Positions 18,135 through 27,711 are shown, numbered from the stretch's first letter. The stretch: 64,000 nt of DNA from Bacillota bacterium (GCA_023623175.1 JAMNXU010000038.1:1-64000), one strand, 5' to 3'. Numbers and translations: made by a program. Notes: a model not told the origin generated them from the letters alone.

Positions 18135-18824
18135 TTATTTCATCGGACGTATAAACATCTGGGTCCAGTAGCACACGCCGTTTTTGTTCTTTGCAAATCC
18201 GACCCCGATCTGGCTGTAGGAAGGGCTGAGGATGTTGGACCTGTGACCGGGGGAATTCATCCACGCATTCATAACTTCGGCGGCAGTACGCTGGCCATAG
18301 GCAATGTTTTCACCGGCCGAGGTGAACCGTATGCCGAAATCCTCCATCATTTTGAAAGGAGATCCGTATGTGGGCGAAGTGTGGGAGAAGTAGCCCCTTG
18401 TTGCCATATCCCGGGATTTATATCTTGCCACCCTCGAGAGCTCCCAGTTTTCGGTGAGAGGAGCCAGTCCCCTTTTGGTCCTTTCAGCGTTTACGAGTTT
18501 TATGACTTCCCTTTCAACAGCCTTAATATCCTCAATGTTTGGTACACTTATCTTCTGGCCAGGGTAAATCAGGGCAGGGTTTTTGATCTGTGGATTCTGC
18601 GCTGTCAGCTCACTCAGTCGGACCTGGTATTTTACGGCTATTTTCCACATTGTGTCGCCCGGCTGCACAATGTGGGTGATCGGCTGGGCATGGGAGCGGA
18701 CTGAAAACAGCAATACCGCGGAAGCTAGCAGCGGCAGCAATTTCTTAATGCTTTTTGTTTTCAGCTGAGCTGTTTTCGGCTGTATCGTTATTAACTGCGT
18801 TGTTTTCCGCATGGATCCAGTCAT
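18135..18824 (-). CDS. secreted LysM + CAP/SCP-domain protein (YkwD/SafA-like)
   Basis: Protein of 229 residues. A Lys/Thr/Gln-rich N terminus is followed by a hydrophobic signal segment (LLPLLASAVLLFSVRSHAQ). One LysM domain (HIVQPGDTMWKIA to YPGQKISVP) should bind peptidoglycan. A CAP domain follows with VNAERTKRGLAPL, the HTSP and GENIAYG motifs and GHRSNIL. The start at 18824 is chosen because GGAGGCG lies ten bases upstream; an ATG further out lacks one. The N-terminal 20 residues show a tandem TxQLxT pattern (TTQLIT, TAQLKT). It likely acts at the cell wall or spore surface; biochemical role unknown. Confidence 0.88.
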   Translation of the reverse strand: MTGSMRKTTQLITIQPKTAQLKTKSIKKLLPLLASAVLLFSVRSHAQPITHIVQPGDTMWKIAVKYQVRLSELTAQNPQIKNPALIYPGQKISVPNIEDIKAVEREVIKLVNAERTKRGLAPLTENWELSRVARYKSRDMATRGYFSHTSPTYGSPFKMMEDFGIRFTSAGENIAYGQRTAAEVMNAWMNSPGHRSNILSPSYSQIGVGFAKNKNGVCYWTQMFIRPMK

Positions 18825-19230
18825 TTTAAAATCGCCTCCACTCATAGTGTGGGATTGATACAATGAATTATGAAGCATATTTTATGTCACTTATGGCAGT
18901 AAAACTAAATTCCGTTATTTCATTCCGGGGAAATTGGAATTTTACAAAAAATCGCGCAATTTGAACAGGTTAAGCTTTATAAATATCAAGTCAAGTAATT
19001 TAAACATGTTTGAATAACGCATGAATTGCTAAGAAAGAAATGGGCCGGCTGCTGAGGAAAAGGAATGAGCTGACAGCAGGCAGGTCTAAGGTCCATATGA
19101 ACAGGGAATTTCTCAATGAACCGGCAGATCTTTAAGAAGCGCCAATAACGCCCAAAAAACTCCAAGAAAATGTGAAAAAAACATTTAAGATATTTGTAAG
19201 AATAACGTAACTTTTCAGGCGGCTTTCATG
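18825..19230. other. divergent intergenic region between CAP and GH18 genes
   Basis: About 400 bp of AT-rich sequence with no supportable reading frame. It should hold promoters in both directions; only the rightward one at 19231-19239 is clear. Confidence 0.5.
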
Positions 19231-19239
19231 TGTTATAAT
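19231..19239 (+). promoter_or_regulatory. extended -10 promoter of the SLH-GH18 gene
   Basis: TGTTATAAT is a perfect extended -10 element (TGnTATAAT). The -35 region 17 bp upstream (CTTTTC) is poor, which extended -10 promoters tolerate. The start would be near 19246, about 50 nt before the ATG at 19295. Confidence 0.65.
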
Positions 19240-19294
19240 GCTTAAAAAGGGGTAATGTCCTAATTTCATATAAAACAGGTCAAGGGGAGTCAAA

Positions 19295-21211
19295 ATGGTT
19301 ATGCGAGGGAAATTAACAAAAATTTCGGCACTTTTCGTAGCATGCGTGTTGATATTGGGTTCGCTTCCGCTTAAAATCCAGGGAGCGGGGGAAAAGAAAC
19401 TGAACCTCTCATACATTTATTCCGGAAGTCCTGCCAATTATACGGCAATGGTGGACAAAACGATGAAGTCTCTCGACGTGGTATGTCCAAGCTATTTTGA
19501 CCTGGATTCCAGCGGTCTTTTGAAGCTGAATTCAAGTATTTCGGCAAATTTTGTAGCGGAGATGCACCAAAGGGGCATAAAGGTGACTCCTTTCCTGAGC
19601 AATCACTGGGATCGTACACTGGGGCGCAAAGCTCTTGCCAACAAAGACAGGCTCGCATCGCAGATAGCCGACGCAGTGGCGAGATACAACCTTGACGGGG
19701 TTAATATAGATCTCGAAAACCTGACGCAGGATGACAGGAAGGCTTACGTGGATTTTGTAAAGGCTGTAAGGGAAAAACTCGGCAGCGGGAAAATCGTTTC
19801 AGTTGCCGTGGCTGCCAATCCCAAGGGACAGACGACGGGCTGGCAGGGATCCTATGATTATACTGCGTTGGCGCAGTACTGCAATTATTTGCTCATAATG
19901 ACCTATGACGAATCCTACCAGGGGAGCGCTCCCGGACCCGTTGCCAGTGCGCAGTTTGTGGAAAAGTCCATTATATATGCATTGGGCAAGGTTTCTAAGG
20001 ATAAAATATTGCTCGGCATTCCGTTTTACGGCCGCTACTGGAAAAACGGCGATGCCGAGGGAGGGTACGGAATTCCCGGGGCAACGGTTAAAACGCTTAT
20101 AGAAAAATACAACGGTCGTGTCGAATATGATGAGGAAAGACAGTCAGCCAAGGCGACAATCACCATAAAAGCGGGGGACGCAAAACCGACGGTTTCGGGC
20201 AGAACCTGGACCGCAGGAACTTATACCATATGGTTTGACAATGAGAAGTCGTATAAATATAAACTCAGGCTTGTCCAGAAATATGGCCTCAGGGGCGCCG
20301 GTAGCTGGGCTCTCGGGCAGGAAGACCCGGAAATCTGGAATTTTTTCAGCCTGTGGCTTAACGGGAAGTATTTTACCGACACGGAAGGCCACTGGGCCCA
20401 GGAGGCAATCCTGAAGGTTGATTCGCTGGGCTGGATGACGGGTTCAACGAGCACGCTGTTCAGGCCCGACAATAACCTGACGAGGGCGGAAGCGGCCACG
20501 ATCCTGGTCCGCGCGCTGGGACTGAAAACCGAGGAGGGAAGCGCCGCGTTTCCCGATACAGCCAGTCACTGGGCGAAAAAAGAAATAAACTCGGTTTATA
20601 AAGCGGGATTGATGGTAGGCGACGCCCAGGGATATTTCAATCCCGACAAACCCATAACGCGGGAAGAACTGGCGGTTATTCTCAACAGGGCTTTGAAACT
20701 TGAAGACGTTCAGCTGGATTTTTACGTATATCCCGATGTAAATCCCCACAGTGCCAGCTGGTCCTACCAGGCCATAGGAAACACGAGTTACTACGGTTTG
20801 TTCCAGGGTTCGAACGGGCTGTTCAGGCCGAAAGATATCGTAAGCAGGGCGGAAATGGCTACGGTTATGGTCAGGGTATACGAATACATGGAGCGGCTGA
20901 AGAACCAGCCGTCGCCGTCACCGACACCCGTTCCTACGCCGACACCCACACCGTCGCCGACACCTACACCGTCTCCGTCGGAGTCGCCGGAACCGACGGA
21001 TTCACCGGTTCCGACGGACACGCCTTCTGCGACGCCGCCAGTTTCGCCGACACCGTCGCCGACAGCTAAGCCCACTGCTTCACCGGCATCCACATCATCA
21101 CCCAAGGTGGCAAAGCCCAAAACTTCGCCGAAACCTACGCCAACGCCCACGCCGAAACCGACACCGTCGCCGACAACATCTCCCAGGCCTGTCGCATCGC
21201 CGAAATCATAG
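19295..21211 (+). CDS. SLH-anchored GH18-family glycoside hydrolase with Pro/Thr/Ser tail
   Basis: Exported protein of 638 residues. Residues 1-30 form a signal peptide ending near KIQGA. A GH18 barrel (about 35-350) contains the active-site strand [11 protein letters not shown], matching DxxDxDxE except for N at the second acidic position, with the catalytic Glu kept. LIMTYDE and GSWALGQE follow. Three S-layer homology modules (about 353-535: [33 protein letters not shown]) attach it to the secondary cell wall polymer. The last 90 residues are PTPTPSP-type low complexity and end without another domain. GGGGAGT precedes the ATG. Spore-cortex or cell-wall GH18 activity (YaaH/SleL-like) is as likely as chitinase. 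Confidence 0.9.
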   Translation: MVMRGKLTKISALFVACVLILGSLPLKIQGAGEKKLNLSYIYSGSPANYTAMVDKTMKSLDVVCPSYFDLDSSGLLKLNSSISANFVAEMHQRGIKVTPFLSNHWDRTLGRKALANKDRLASQIADAVARYNLDGVNIDLENLTQDDRKAYVDFVKAVREKLGSGKIVSVAVAANPKGQTTGWQGSYDYTALAQYCNYLLIMTYDESYQGSAPGPVASAQFVEKSIIYALGKVSKDKILLGIPFYGRYWKNGDAEGGYGIPGATVKTLIEKYNGRVEYDEERQSAKATITIKAGDAKPTVSGRTWTAGTYTIWFDNEKSYKYKLRLVQKYGLRGAGSWALGQEDPEIWNFFSLWLNGKYFTDTEGHWAQEAILKVDSLGWMTGSTSTLFRPDNNLTRAEAATILVRALGLKTEEGSAAFPDTASHWAKKEINSVYKAGLMVGDAQGYFNPDKPITREELAVILNRALKLEDVQLDFYVYPDVNPHSASWSYQAIGNTSYYGLFQGSNGLFRPKDIVSRAEMATVMVRVYEYMERLKNQPSPSPTPVPTPTPTPSPTPTPSPSESPEPTDSPVPTDTPSATPPVSPTPSPTAKPTASPASTSSPKVAKPKTSPKPTPTPTPKPTPSPTTSPRPVASPKS

Positions 21212-21220
21212 CGGAAACTG

Positions 21221-21250
21221 AGCCTCCGGGTTCATGCCGGGGGCTTTTCA
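21221..21250 (+). terminator. terminator of the SLH-GH18 gene
   Basis: GCCTCCGG pairs with CCGGGGGC across a seven-base loop (one G-T pair), followed by TTTTCAGTT, ten bases after the stop codon. Confidence 0.8.
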
Positions 21251-21308
21251 GTTATTGCTGGTATTGCTTACTTGGAAGACCTGCTTACCTGGCAGGCCCG
21301 CAATCATT

Positions 21309-21800
21309 TTATCCCTTTCCGGTCATAAGGAATCTGATTACGGGTTCAAGGTTTTCCTCTTTTACGCCGTCATAACCGTTTTCGATGAAAGCGATTTTTT
21401 CTTCCGTCTCTTCATCCTTGTTTTTTATTAGCTTTAGCGCGCTTACAAACATTATCATCAGTATCCGGTCCATGCCTTTCAACTCTTTTAAGGGCAGGCA
21501 CCCCCCGCGCAGGTAAAAAAACGGCACGTTTTTTATGCGGTTCCTTGCAATAAGTGCTTCCGCACTGGGTTCCGGCGACCTAGCGGTACCGGTGGCACAG
21601 ACAGCCTTGAGGTTAAATTTTCGTACTTTATTCAGCCCCTGTATTTTTCCGGCCTTGATCCAGCCAAGAAAAATGATCTCCTCGTCCTTGTCAGCCGCCG
21701 CAATTTCCTTTACCGGTAAGGCTCTATATCCTGTCTTCGTGGAAAGCATTTCAGCATACTTCCTGGTAAAACCCGTTTTTGATTCATAAACAACAACCAT
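21309..21800 (-). CDS. flavodoxin-domain protein
   Basis: Cytoplasmic protein of 163 residues. It opens with VVVYESKTGFTRKYAEML, the phosphate-binding loop that holds FMN in flavodoxins (T/S-x-T-G-x-T pattern). IIFLGWIKAGKIQG and ATGTARSPEPSAEA fit the later FMN-contacting loops of the Flavodoxin_5 family. It probably carries electrons at low potential. It lies convergent to the GH18 gene and divergent from the CRISPR leader, with no operon partner. Confidence 0.85.
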   Translation of the reverse strand: MVVVYESKTGFTRKYAEMLSTKTGYRALPVKEIAAADKDEEIIFLGWIKAGKIQGLNKVRKFNLKAVCATGTARSPEPSAEALIARNRIKNVPFFYLRGGCLPLKELKGMDRILMIMFVSALKLIKNKDEETEEKIAFIENGYDGVKEENLEPVIRFLMTGKG

Positions 21801-22286
21801 GAAATTACCACCTTTAACATTTGCTTAATTGTTTATGGAGCTAAGGTTCTGTATTTACTTAAGTCATGTACGATTATACCAAATAATGCTAATAGCTCAA
21901 AGGTATTCCAGGTTTTTATCATGTTAAATCAACATCCTGCAACAGGCTTCCCCCTTGAGAAAACAGCGGGAGTGACGTAAACTTATATTATTCTTTCAAA
22001 TATTAAAATAAAAATATAATGTTTACTGAATAGCCAATTGTTATAATAATGCTCAAGAGTATAGCGTTTTAAATCTATAGAAAATTGTTAAAAGGAATAA
22101 AGAGCTTATTACCTCAAGGTGCGAATGTGAAGTGAACATGAAAATCCCGGGAGATTCGCACTGGTTGAAAATAAAGCGTTTGAGGGAAATTTTAGATAAT
22201 TTTCAATACAAAAACAGACTGAAAAAATGCGATTCGCGAATATGGCATTTAAAAAGCAGAGAATAAGCCTATTTTAACATGGCGCC
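21801..22286 (+). promoter_or_regulatory. CRISPR leader region
   Basis: An AT-rich, gene-free stretch of about 490 bp next to the best-preserved repeats, as expected for a leader. TATAAT occurs at 22042-22047 without a clear -35. An 8 bp inverted repeat GTGCGAAT/ATTCGCAC lies at 22119-22126 and 22154-22161, and the perfect palindrome ATTCGCGAAT at 22232-22241. These three GCGAAT-type elements could be protein sites. The start of the array transcript is not certain. Confidence 0.6.
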
Positions 22287-22906
22287 GTTTCAATCTGCGC
22301 CCCGCGAGGGGACGGAAACCATCATAAGGAAAAATAAACGAATTAATGTAACAGTTTCAATCTGCGCCCCGCGAGGGGACGGAAACTTCTTGTAATATTC
22401 AATCTTTCTAGTGAGGCGTTGGTTTCAATCTGCGCCCCGCGAGGGGACGGAAACTTCTTGATCAGGATCAACTTCCCTCAGTTGCTTGGTTTCAATCTGC
22501 GCCCCGCGAGGGGACGGAAACACCTCTCTTTTGATGTTCAAACTTTTCAACATTAGTTTCAATCTGCGCCCCGCGAGGGGACGGAAACCGTACATCTGCG
22601 CGGCCTTGAATGCGCTCCTGGTGTTTCAATCTGCGCCCCGCGAGGGGACGGAAACATTTTCAGGGTAAAATATTACGTATATGATGCTGGTCGCAGCCTG
22701 CGCCCCGCGAGGGGACGGAAACTCCGCGAAGATACACGGGAATATCTCCCATATCCGGTCGCAGCCTGCGCCCCGTTAGGGGACGCGGCCGTTGTGCTCA
22801 ATTTCAGGTGTCACAATCTACACCCCGCGAGGGAACGGTAACACTGTTCCATCCGCACCTATGCGAATGTCCATTGGTCACAACCTTTGCCCCAAGGGGA
22901 CATGTC
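22287..22906 (+). CRISPR. type III-A CRISPR array, 6 intact + 4 degenerate repeats
   Basis: Repeats of 33 bp start at 22287, 22354, 22422, 22489, 22556 and 22623 and are identical. Each begins GTTTCAATCTG, has the hairpin CCCC-GCGA-GGGG and ends GGACGGAAAC. Spacers are 34-35 bp. Four more copies at 22690, 22758, 22810 and 22877 decay progressively: 5' half first (GTCGCAGCC), then loop and 3' end. Spacer 8 is only 19 bp. Decay at the right end places the leader at left, with transcription toward the cas genes. The last eight bases ACGGAAAC equal the crRNA 5' handle known for the Streptococcus thermophilus Csm system, supporting type III-A. Confidence 0.97.
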
Positions 22907-23013
22907 TTCATTTGTTTCCCATGGATTAAAACTGCAAGAGATTTGTTTTTTAGGTTATTGAAAACAATGTAAAATTTTCGGGGTTAATTGCAGGATTTTA
23001 TTGATTGCTATCG

Positions 23014-23019
23014 TATAAT
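23014..23019 (+). promoter_or_regulatory. candidate -10 box of the csm operon promoter
   Basis: TATAAT lies in the AT-rich gap between the array trailer and csm1. The nearest -35 candidate, TTGCAG at 22988-22993, is 20 bp away, which is long. Apart from this, 22907-23190 shows no gene. Confidence 0.4.
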
Positions 23020-23190
23020 TCAATTGTTGTCAATTTATCCAATTAATTTATTCTACGTACGGCAAATATTTGTCGGAATTTGACGTTGCAATTTTTTTAT
23101 TCACAGTATTGCAGTACGTTTAAATCATTAACTTCCAGCTTTATTATTAAGTACGTAGATGTATAAACTGATAAACGCTGAGGTGATAAG

Positions 23191-25614
23191 TTGAGAAACC
23201 AGATCCATATTCTTGCCACTGGAGCACTGCTCCATGACATTGGAAAAGTCCTGTACCGTTCAAGTTCCATGGATGGCCGGTCACACAGCATTTCCGGAAC
23301 AGATTTCGTAAAACGGTTTACAGATAACAAAGATATCCTGGATTGCATCCGCTATCACCATTGGAAAGAAATTAAAGATGCACCGCTGGAAAAGGACAGT
23401 CCTGCGTACATAGTCTATATTTCCGACAATATTTCTTCCGGTGCAGACAGGCGGGATATTGAAGGAGAAGCAAGAAGCGGATTTGAAAGGAACCGGCCGC
23501 TGGAATCAGTGTTCAACCTGTTGAACAACAGGAATGGAAACAAGGCCTATATTCCCGGGGAAGTTGAGAATACCGTAAAATACCCGGAGATTGTAACACC
23601 CCGAAATTTTGCCCCGGAATATTCGAGAATAGTGTCGGATTTTGCCGACGGATTATCAGGCATTAGTTTCGAACCTCAATACATAAACTCGTTGATTGAG
23701 CTTTGCGAAGCGTACCTTTCGTATGTTCCGTCGTCCACTGACCTGGGACAGGCTGCAGACATATCGCTGTTTGACCATTCCAGGATTACAGCAGCGATTG
23801 CTTCATGTATAGCCCTGTATGCCGAAAGCAGGGGTATCACTGACTATCGTGAAGAATACTTTATTAAAGAAAAAAATTTTTACGATGAAAAAGCCTTCAG
23901 GGTATTTTCCATGGACATCTCGGGAATTCAGCAGTTTATATATACCATTTCTTCAAAAGGAGCCCTGAAAGGACTTCGTGCGCGCTCGTTCTATCTTGAA
24001 ATCCTGCTTGAAAATGTAGCAGATGAGATTTTAACCAGGTGCAAATTAACCAGGGCAAACCTGTTATACACCGGCGGCGGGCATGCATACATTTTGCTGC
24101 CAAACACCGGGGAGGCCAGGCAGGCAATTGAAAATACAATTAAAACAATAAACAGGAAGCTGATCAGCAGTTTCGGGACCCGGTTGTTTATTGCCTACGG
24201 ATCTGAAGCCTGCTCGGCAAATGAACTTATGTCCAAAACTTCTGATCCGGAAAGCTATATCAATATTTTCCGAAGCGTCTCTTCCCAAATTTCCGCGATG
24301 AAACTGCGCCGCTATTCAGCGGAAGACTTGAGGCTTCTCAATAGCGGCAGAATGGACGAAGAAGGACGAGAATGTACGGTCTGCGGTGTTTCCAGCGATT
24401 TGATATATAGGGACGAGACATACATGTGCAGGATGTGTTCTGTTTTTGCAGACATTTCCGGCGACCTGATAAGAAAGGATTATGTATTTGCAGTTTTAAA
24501 CGGGCGGGGAAACGGAACATCTTTGCCGATGGTTTCTTCAGGGGAAAAAAACCTGTACCTGGCGCCGATGAAGTGCGAAGATGCAAAAAGACTTTTAAAT
24601 AACAGTCCTGAAAAGGTAGTGAGAATATACAGCAAAAACCTGTTCCGAACAGGTCTCTCCCTTGCTGCCAAGCTTTGGATGGGAGATTATGCGGCCAAAA
24701 ACGAGGATGGATCGCTGAAAACATTTATTGAACTGGCAAAATGTTCAAAAGGAATACAAAGAATAGGGATTCTAAGGGCAGACGTGGACAACCTTGGAAC
24801 TGCCTTTGTCAGGGGCTTTATACGCGACAATGATGAGGAAAACAAATACAGGTATGAAACTATTTCACGGACTGCAACATTGTCGCGCAGCCTGTCATTA
24901 TTCTTTAAATATCATATAAACAACCTGATGGAGAATCCGGAATATTCCCTGGCAGGTAAAAAGGGAAAGAGAAATGTAGTCGTAGTATATTCAGGAGGCG
25001 ATGACCTGTTTATAGTTGGAGCATGGGACGAGGTGCTTTCAGCGGCTGTGGATATACGCAACGCCTTCAGGCGCTATACTGACGGTGCTCTCACTTTATC
25101 AGCAGGCCTGGCTGTGTATGATGAGAAATACCCCATATCACTCATGGCAGAAGAAACGGCGGAGCTTGAGCAGAGGGCGAAGCAGCATGAGCACAAAAAC
25201 GGAACCAAAAATTCAATTTCGCTGTTCGGCTTGGAACATGACAACGGAAGCCTTGTTGACAGGCATACTTACGATTGGGATACCTTTGAAGAAAAGGTGC
25301 TGGGAGAGAAATATACCGCTATAAAGACGTTTTTTGAATCGGGAGAAGATTATGGTAACGCATTTTTATATAACATTTTGCGTTTGCTGAGACAGGCCGA
25401 GAAAGAAAAAATCAATATAGCCCGCCTGGCATTTTTACTCGCCAGGCGCGAGCCCGGGGAAAATGCTCCGGAAAAATTAAAAGAGGCTTATTCAGAATTA
25501 TCAGCTAATTTATATAAATGGTCACTAAATGCGGACGACAGGAAACAGCTTATTACAGCATTGATTATTTACATATATACCAGGCGCGAAGAAAAGGAGG
25601 ATAAGAATGGATGA
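23191..25614 (+). CDS. csm1: type III-A CRISPR effector large subunit Cas10/Csm1
   Basis: Signature subunit of the Csm interference complex, 807 residues. An N-terminal HD nuclease domain has HDIGK at 15-19 (ssDNA cleavage). Two cysteine pairs, CTVCG near 394 and CRMC near 413, form a zinc ribbon. The palm/cyclase domain carries GGDD at about 602-605, needed to make cyclic oligoadenylates from ATP on target RNA binding. Both activities look intact. Translation starts at TTG 23191, with AGGTGATAA just upstream. csm2 overlaps its 3' end by 8 bp. It is the first gene of a seven-gene operon. Confidence 0.97.
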   Translation: MRNQIHILATGALLHDIGKVLYRSSSMDGRSHSISGTDFVKRFTDNKDILDCIRYHHWKEIKDAPLEKDSPAYIVYISDNISSGADRRDIEGEARSGFERNRPLESVFNLLNNRNGNKAYIPGEVENTVKYPEIVTPRNFAPEYSRIVSDFADGLSGISFEPQYINSLIELCEAYLSYVPSSTDLGQAADISLFDHSRITAAIASCIALYAESRGITDYREEYFIKEKNFYDEKAFRVFSMDISGIQQFIYTISSKGALKGLRARSFYLEILLENVADEILTRCKLTRANLLYTGGGHAYILLPNTGEARQAIENTIKTINRKLISSFGTRLFIAYGSEACSANELMSKTSDPESYINIFRSVSSQISAMKLRRYSAEDLRLLNSGRMDEEGRECTVCGVSSDLIYRDETYMCRMCSVFADISGDLIRKDYVFAVLNGRGNGTSLPMVSSGEKNLYLAPMKCEDAKRLLNNSPEKVVRIYSKNLFRTGLSLAAKLWMGDYAAKNEDGSLKTFIELAKCSKGIQRIGILRADVDNLGTAFVRGFIRDNDEENKYRYETISRTATLSRSLSLFFKYHINNLMENPEYSLAGKKGKRNVVVVYSGGDDLFIVGAWDEVLSAAVDIRNAFRRYTDGALTLSAGLAVYDEKYPISLMAEETAELEQRAKQHEHKNGTKNSISLFGLEHDNGSLVDRHTYDWDTFEEKVLGEKYTAIKTFFESGEDYGNAFLYNILRLLRQAEKEKINIARLAFLLARREPGENAPEKLKEAYSELSANLYKWSLNADDRKQLITALIIYIYTRREEKEDKNG

Positions 25615-26101
25615 TATCATGAAAAGCGCTTTTGAAAGAGCCGGATATAAGCTGCCGAAGGATGAAGGGCAGCAGTCTCCGCCGGGAAAAACATTGCAGC
25701 AGGGTACAACGCAGAAACCGGCAGAAGTCCAGGAAGATTACACTGCCCAGGCAGAAAAAGTGATTACCGAGCTGCGGCGTATTTTGGGCAGGAATTACAT
25801 CAATTTTACCACATCAAAGATAAGAAATATCCTGGGTATGGTTAATGAGATTTATAATGATGTGGTACTGAAGCCTGAAAAAAACCTGGACGAAAGCATC
25901 CGAAGCCGCATTGAATATTTGAAGGTAAGGCTGATTTATGAATGCGGCCGGGAGCCAAAGGTTATCAAACCTTTCGTGGAAACGGCCGGATTGCTTGATA
26001 TTATTTCGGGAATCAAAGACAGTAAAGATAAATTTATTAAATTCGCGCATTACATGGAGGCTCTGGTAGCATATCACCTATACTATGGCGGTAAGGAATA
26101 A
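25607..26101 (+). CDS. csm2: Csm complex small subunit Csm2
   Basis: Small helical protein of 164 residues that lines the target-RNA channel of the Csm complex. The N-terminal 45 residues are Gln/Pro-rich and probably disordered. The conserved part begins near residue 50, with TSKIRNILGMVNEIYND and a positively charged helix SRIEYLKVRLIYECGR, typical of Csm2. The start overlaps csm1, with GGAGG inside the csm1 end. It lies in the canonical place between csm1 and csm3. Confidence 0.93.
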   Translation: MDDIMKSAFERAGYKLPKDEGQQSPPGKTLQQGTTQKPAEVQEDYTAQAEKVITELRRILGRNYINFTTSKIRNILGMVNEIYNDVVLKPEKNLDESIRSRIEYLKVRLIYECGREPKVIKPFVETAGLLDIISGIKDSKDKFIKFAHYMEALVAYHLYYGGKE

Positions 26102-26114
26102 AGGGGGCACTATA

Positions 26115-26804
26115 ATGTACGGGAAAATACTTATAAAATGCAAAATGGAAGTATTAACCGGTATGCATATAGGAGGTTCATCAGCTTTTTCGGCAATAGG
26201 TGCCGTTGACAGAGTTGTAGTCCGGGATTCCTTGACGGGGGAGCCCATGTTGCCTGGCTCAAGCCTTAAGGGAAAAATGAGAACATTACTGGCCAAAAAG
26301 CTTTATGATAATTACATTTTGAAGGATTTTGACGACGATCCCGAATGCATTAAACGCTTGTTTGGAACAGCAGGTAACAAAAGCGGAAACCCGAGAAATG
26401 CGAGGTTGCAGTTTGCCGATGCTTTCCTGGTAAATGCAGAAGAGCTTAAGAACAGGACAGGCATGACTGAAGTAAAATTTGAAAATACCATAAACAGGCT
26501 GACATCAAAAGCCAACCCTAGACAGATAGAAAGGGTCGTTCGGGGCGCCGTATTTGATGTGAGAATGGTTTACAATATGGAAGAGGCTTCGGAAATAAGG
26601 GAAGATATTGAAAATATAGCGGAGGCACTGAAACTTGTATCCATGGATTACCTCGGGGGACATGGTTCAAGGGGGTATGGCAGGGTTGCTTTTAAAGATA
26701 TTGAACTGGAAGTTATTAATGGAGAATGTCCCGAGGATATAAACGGACTCCTTGATTTATTGAAAGGAGTAGAAAAATATGGCGTATACGCTTTACAGGC
26801 TTGA
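26115..26804 (+). CDS. csm3: Csm complex backbone subunit and target RNase Csm3
   Basis: RAMP/Cas7-family protein of 229 residues that polymerises along the crRNA and cleaves target RNA at 6-nt intervals. The catalytic aspartate lies in AIGAVD at position 32, the same residue number as the known active-site Asp of staphylococcal Csm3. LPGSSLKGKMRTLLAK is the conserved glycine-rich signature, and GGHGSRGYGRV is the C-terminal RAMP loop. The ATG at 26115 follows AAGGGGG; an upstream in-frame start lies within csm2 and is less likely. csm4 begins inside its 3' end. Confidence 0.96.
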   Translation: MYGKILIKCKMEVLTGMHIGGSSAFSAIGAVDRVVVRDSLTGEPMLPGSSLKGKMRTLLAKKLYDNYILKDFDDDPECIKRLFGTAGNKSGNPRNARLQFADAFLVNAEELKNRTGMTEVKFENTINRLTSKANPRQIERVVRGAVFDVRMVYNMEEASEIREDIENIAEALKLVSMDYLGGHGSRGYGRVAFKDIELEVINGECPEDINGLLDLLKGVEKYGVYALQA

Positions 26805-27711
26805 ATTTTTAACAGGATTACATATAGGCAGGGAAGACGGCGGAGAGTCCCTCGATGATTGTCGGATGACCATACATTCTGACACCATTTTTTCCGCCCT
26901 TTGCTGTGAGTGTTCAAATACAGAAGAAATACAGCTTCTGCATCGTTACTTTTCAAACGATGATCTGACGATATCCGGCGCTTTTCCGTATACAGGTGAT
27001 GAGTATTTTTTACCAAAACCGGTTCTTTTCCTGGACACCAGGCGCGAGGGAAAACCCGGCCAGCGGAAAGAACTGAAATCTATTGAATTTATACCATGTT
27101 CCTTATTTGACAGGTACCTCCGGGAGCTTTCTGAAGGCGAAATGCATCCCGAAAATTTTAAGCATGACTTTGGTATCCAGGACGTCAGTACGCGGGTTGC
27201 GCTCAGGAAAACACCTCAGCCCTATAATGTGGCTTACTGGCGTTTTGCCCCGGGAGCCGGGCTTTATATTATTGTCAGGTATAAGGACCAAAGCGCCCTT
27301 ACATTTTTTGAAAGTATCCTGGTTTCACTGGGATGTTCAGGTATTGGAGGCAAACAATCCTCCGGGCTTGGGAAGTTTAATGTAACAAGGAAACCTGTGC
27401 CGCCTGGGCTGGAGAAATTGCTGGAAGACGAAAAAGCCGGTTTCCAGATGCTGCTCGGAACAGCATTGCCTGAAGACGATGAACTGGACCATCTGCTCTC
27501 AGATGGCTGGTACTCGGTGGTGCGGCGCGGAGGTTTTGTCAGGTCTGCGAGTTATTCCGATAAACCTTTAAAAAAACGGACATTATATATGCTTGCGCCC
27601 GGTTCCTGCCTGAAAAAAAGATTTCACGGAGGTATTTTTGACGTATCGGAAGGAGGAACCCACCCGGTCTGGAGATGTGGCAAAACACTTTTTGCAGGAG
27701 TGAGGATATGA
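26779..27711 (+). CDS. csm4: Csm complex crRNA 5'-handle-binding subunit Csm4
   Basis: Cas5-like RAMP protein of 310 residues that caps the crRNA 5' end and contacts Csm1. It shows the N-terminal strand YRLEFLTGLHIG, the HSDTIFSALC motif shared by Csm4 proteins, and the glycine-rich loop GCSGIGGKQSSGLGKF near 190-205. GAAAGGAG lies upstream of the ATG, inside csm3 (26 bp overlap). The TGA stop overlaps the csm5 ATG as ATGA. Confidence 0.95.
   Translation: MAYTLYRLEFLTGLHIGREDGGESLDDCRMTIHSDTIFSALCCECSNTEEIQLLHRYFSNDDLTISGAFPYTGDEYFLPKPVLFLDTRREGKPGQRKELKSIEFIPCSLFDRYLRELSEGEMHPENFKHDFGIQDVSTRVALRKTPQPYNVAYWRFAPGAGLYIIVRYKDQSALTFFESILVSLGCSGIGGKQSSGLGKFNVTRKPVPPGLEKLLEDEKAGFQMLLGTALPEDDELDHLLSDGWYSVVRRGGFVRSASYSDKPLKKRTLYMLAPGSCLKKRFHGGIFDVSEGGTHPVWRCGKTLFAGVRI

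Noticed and set aside
20791-21150. Gly/Val-rich minus-strand frame of 119 codons
   Set aside because: It is the complement of the Pro/Thr/Ser linker of the GH18 protein; its composition is explained by that repeat.
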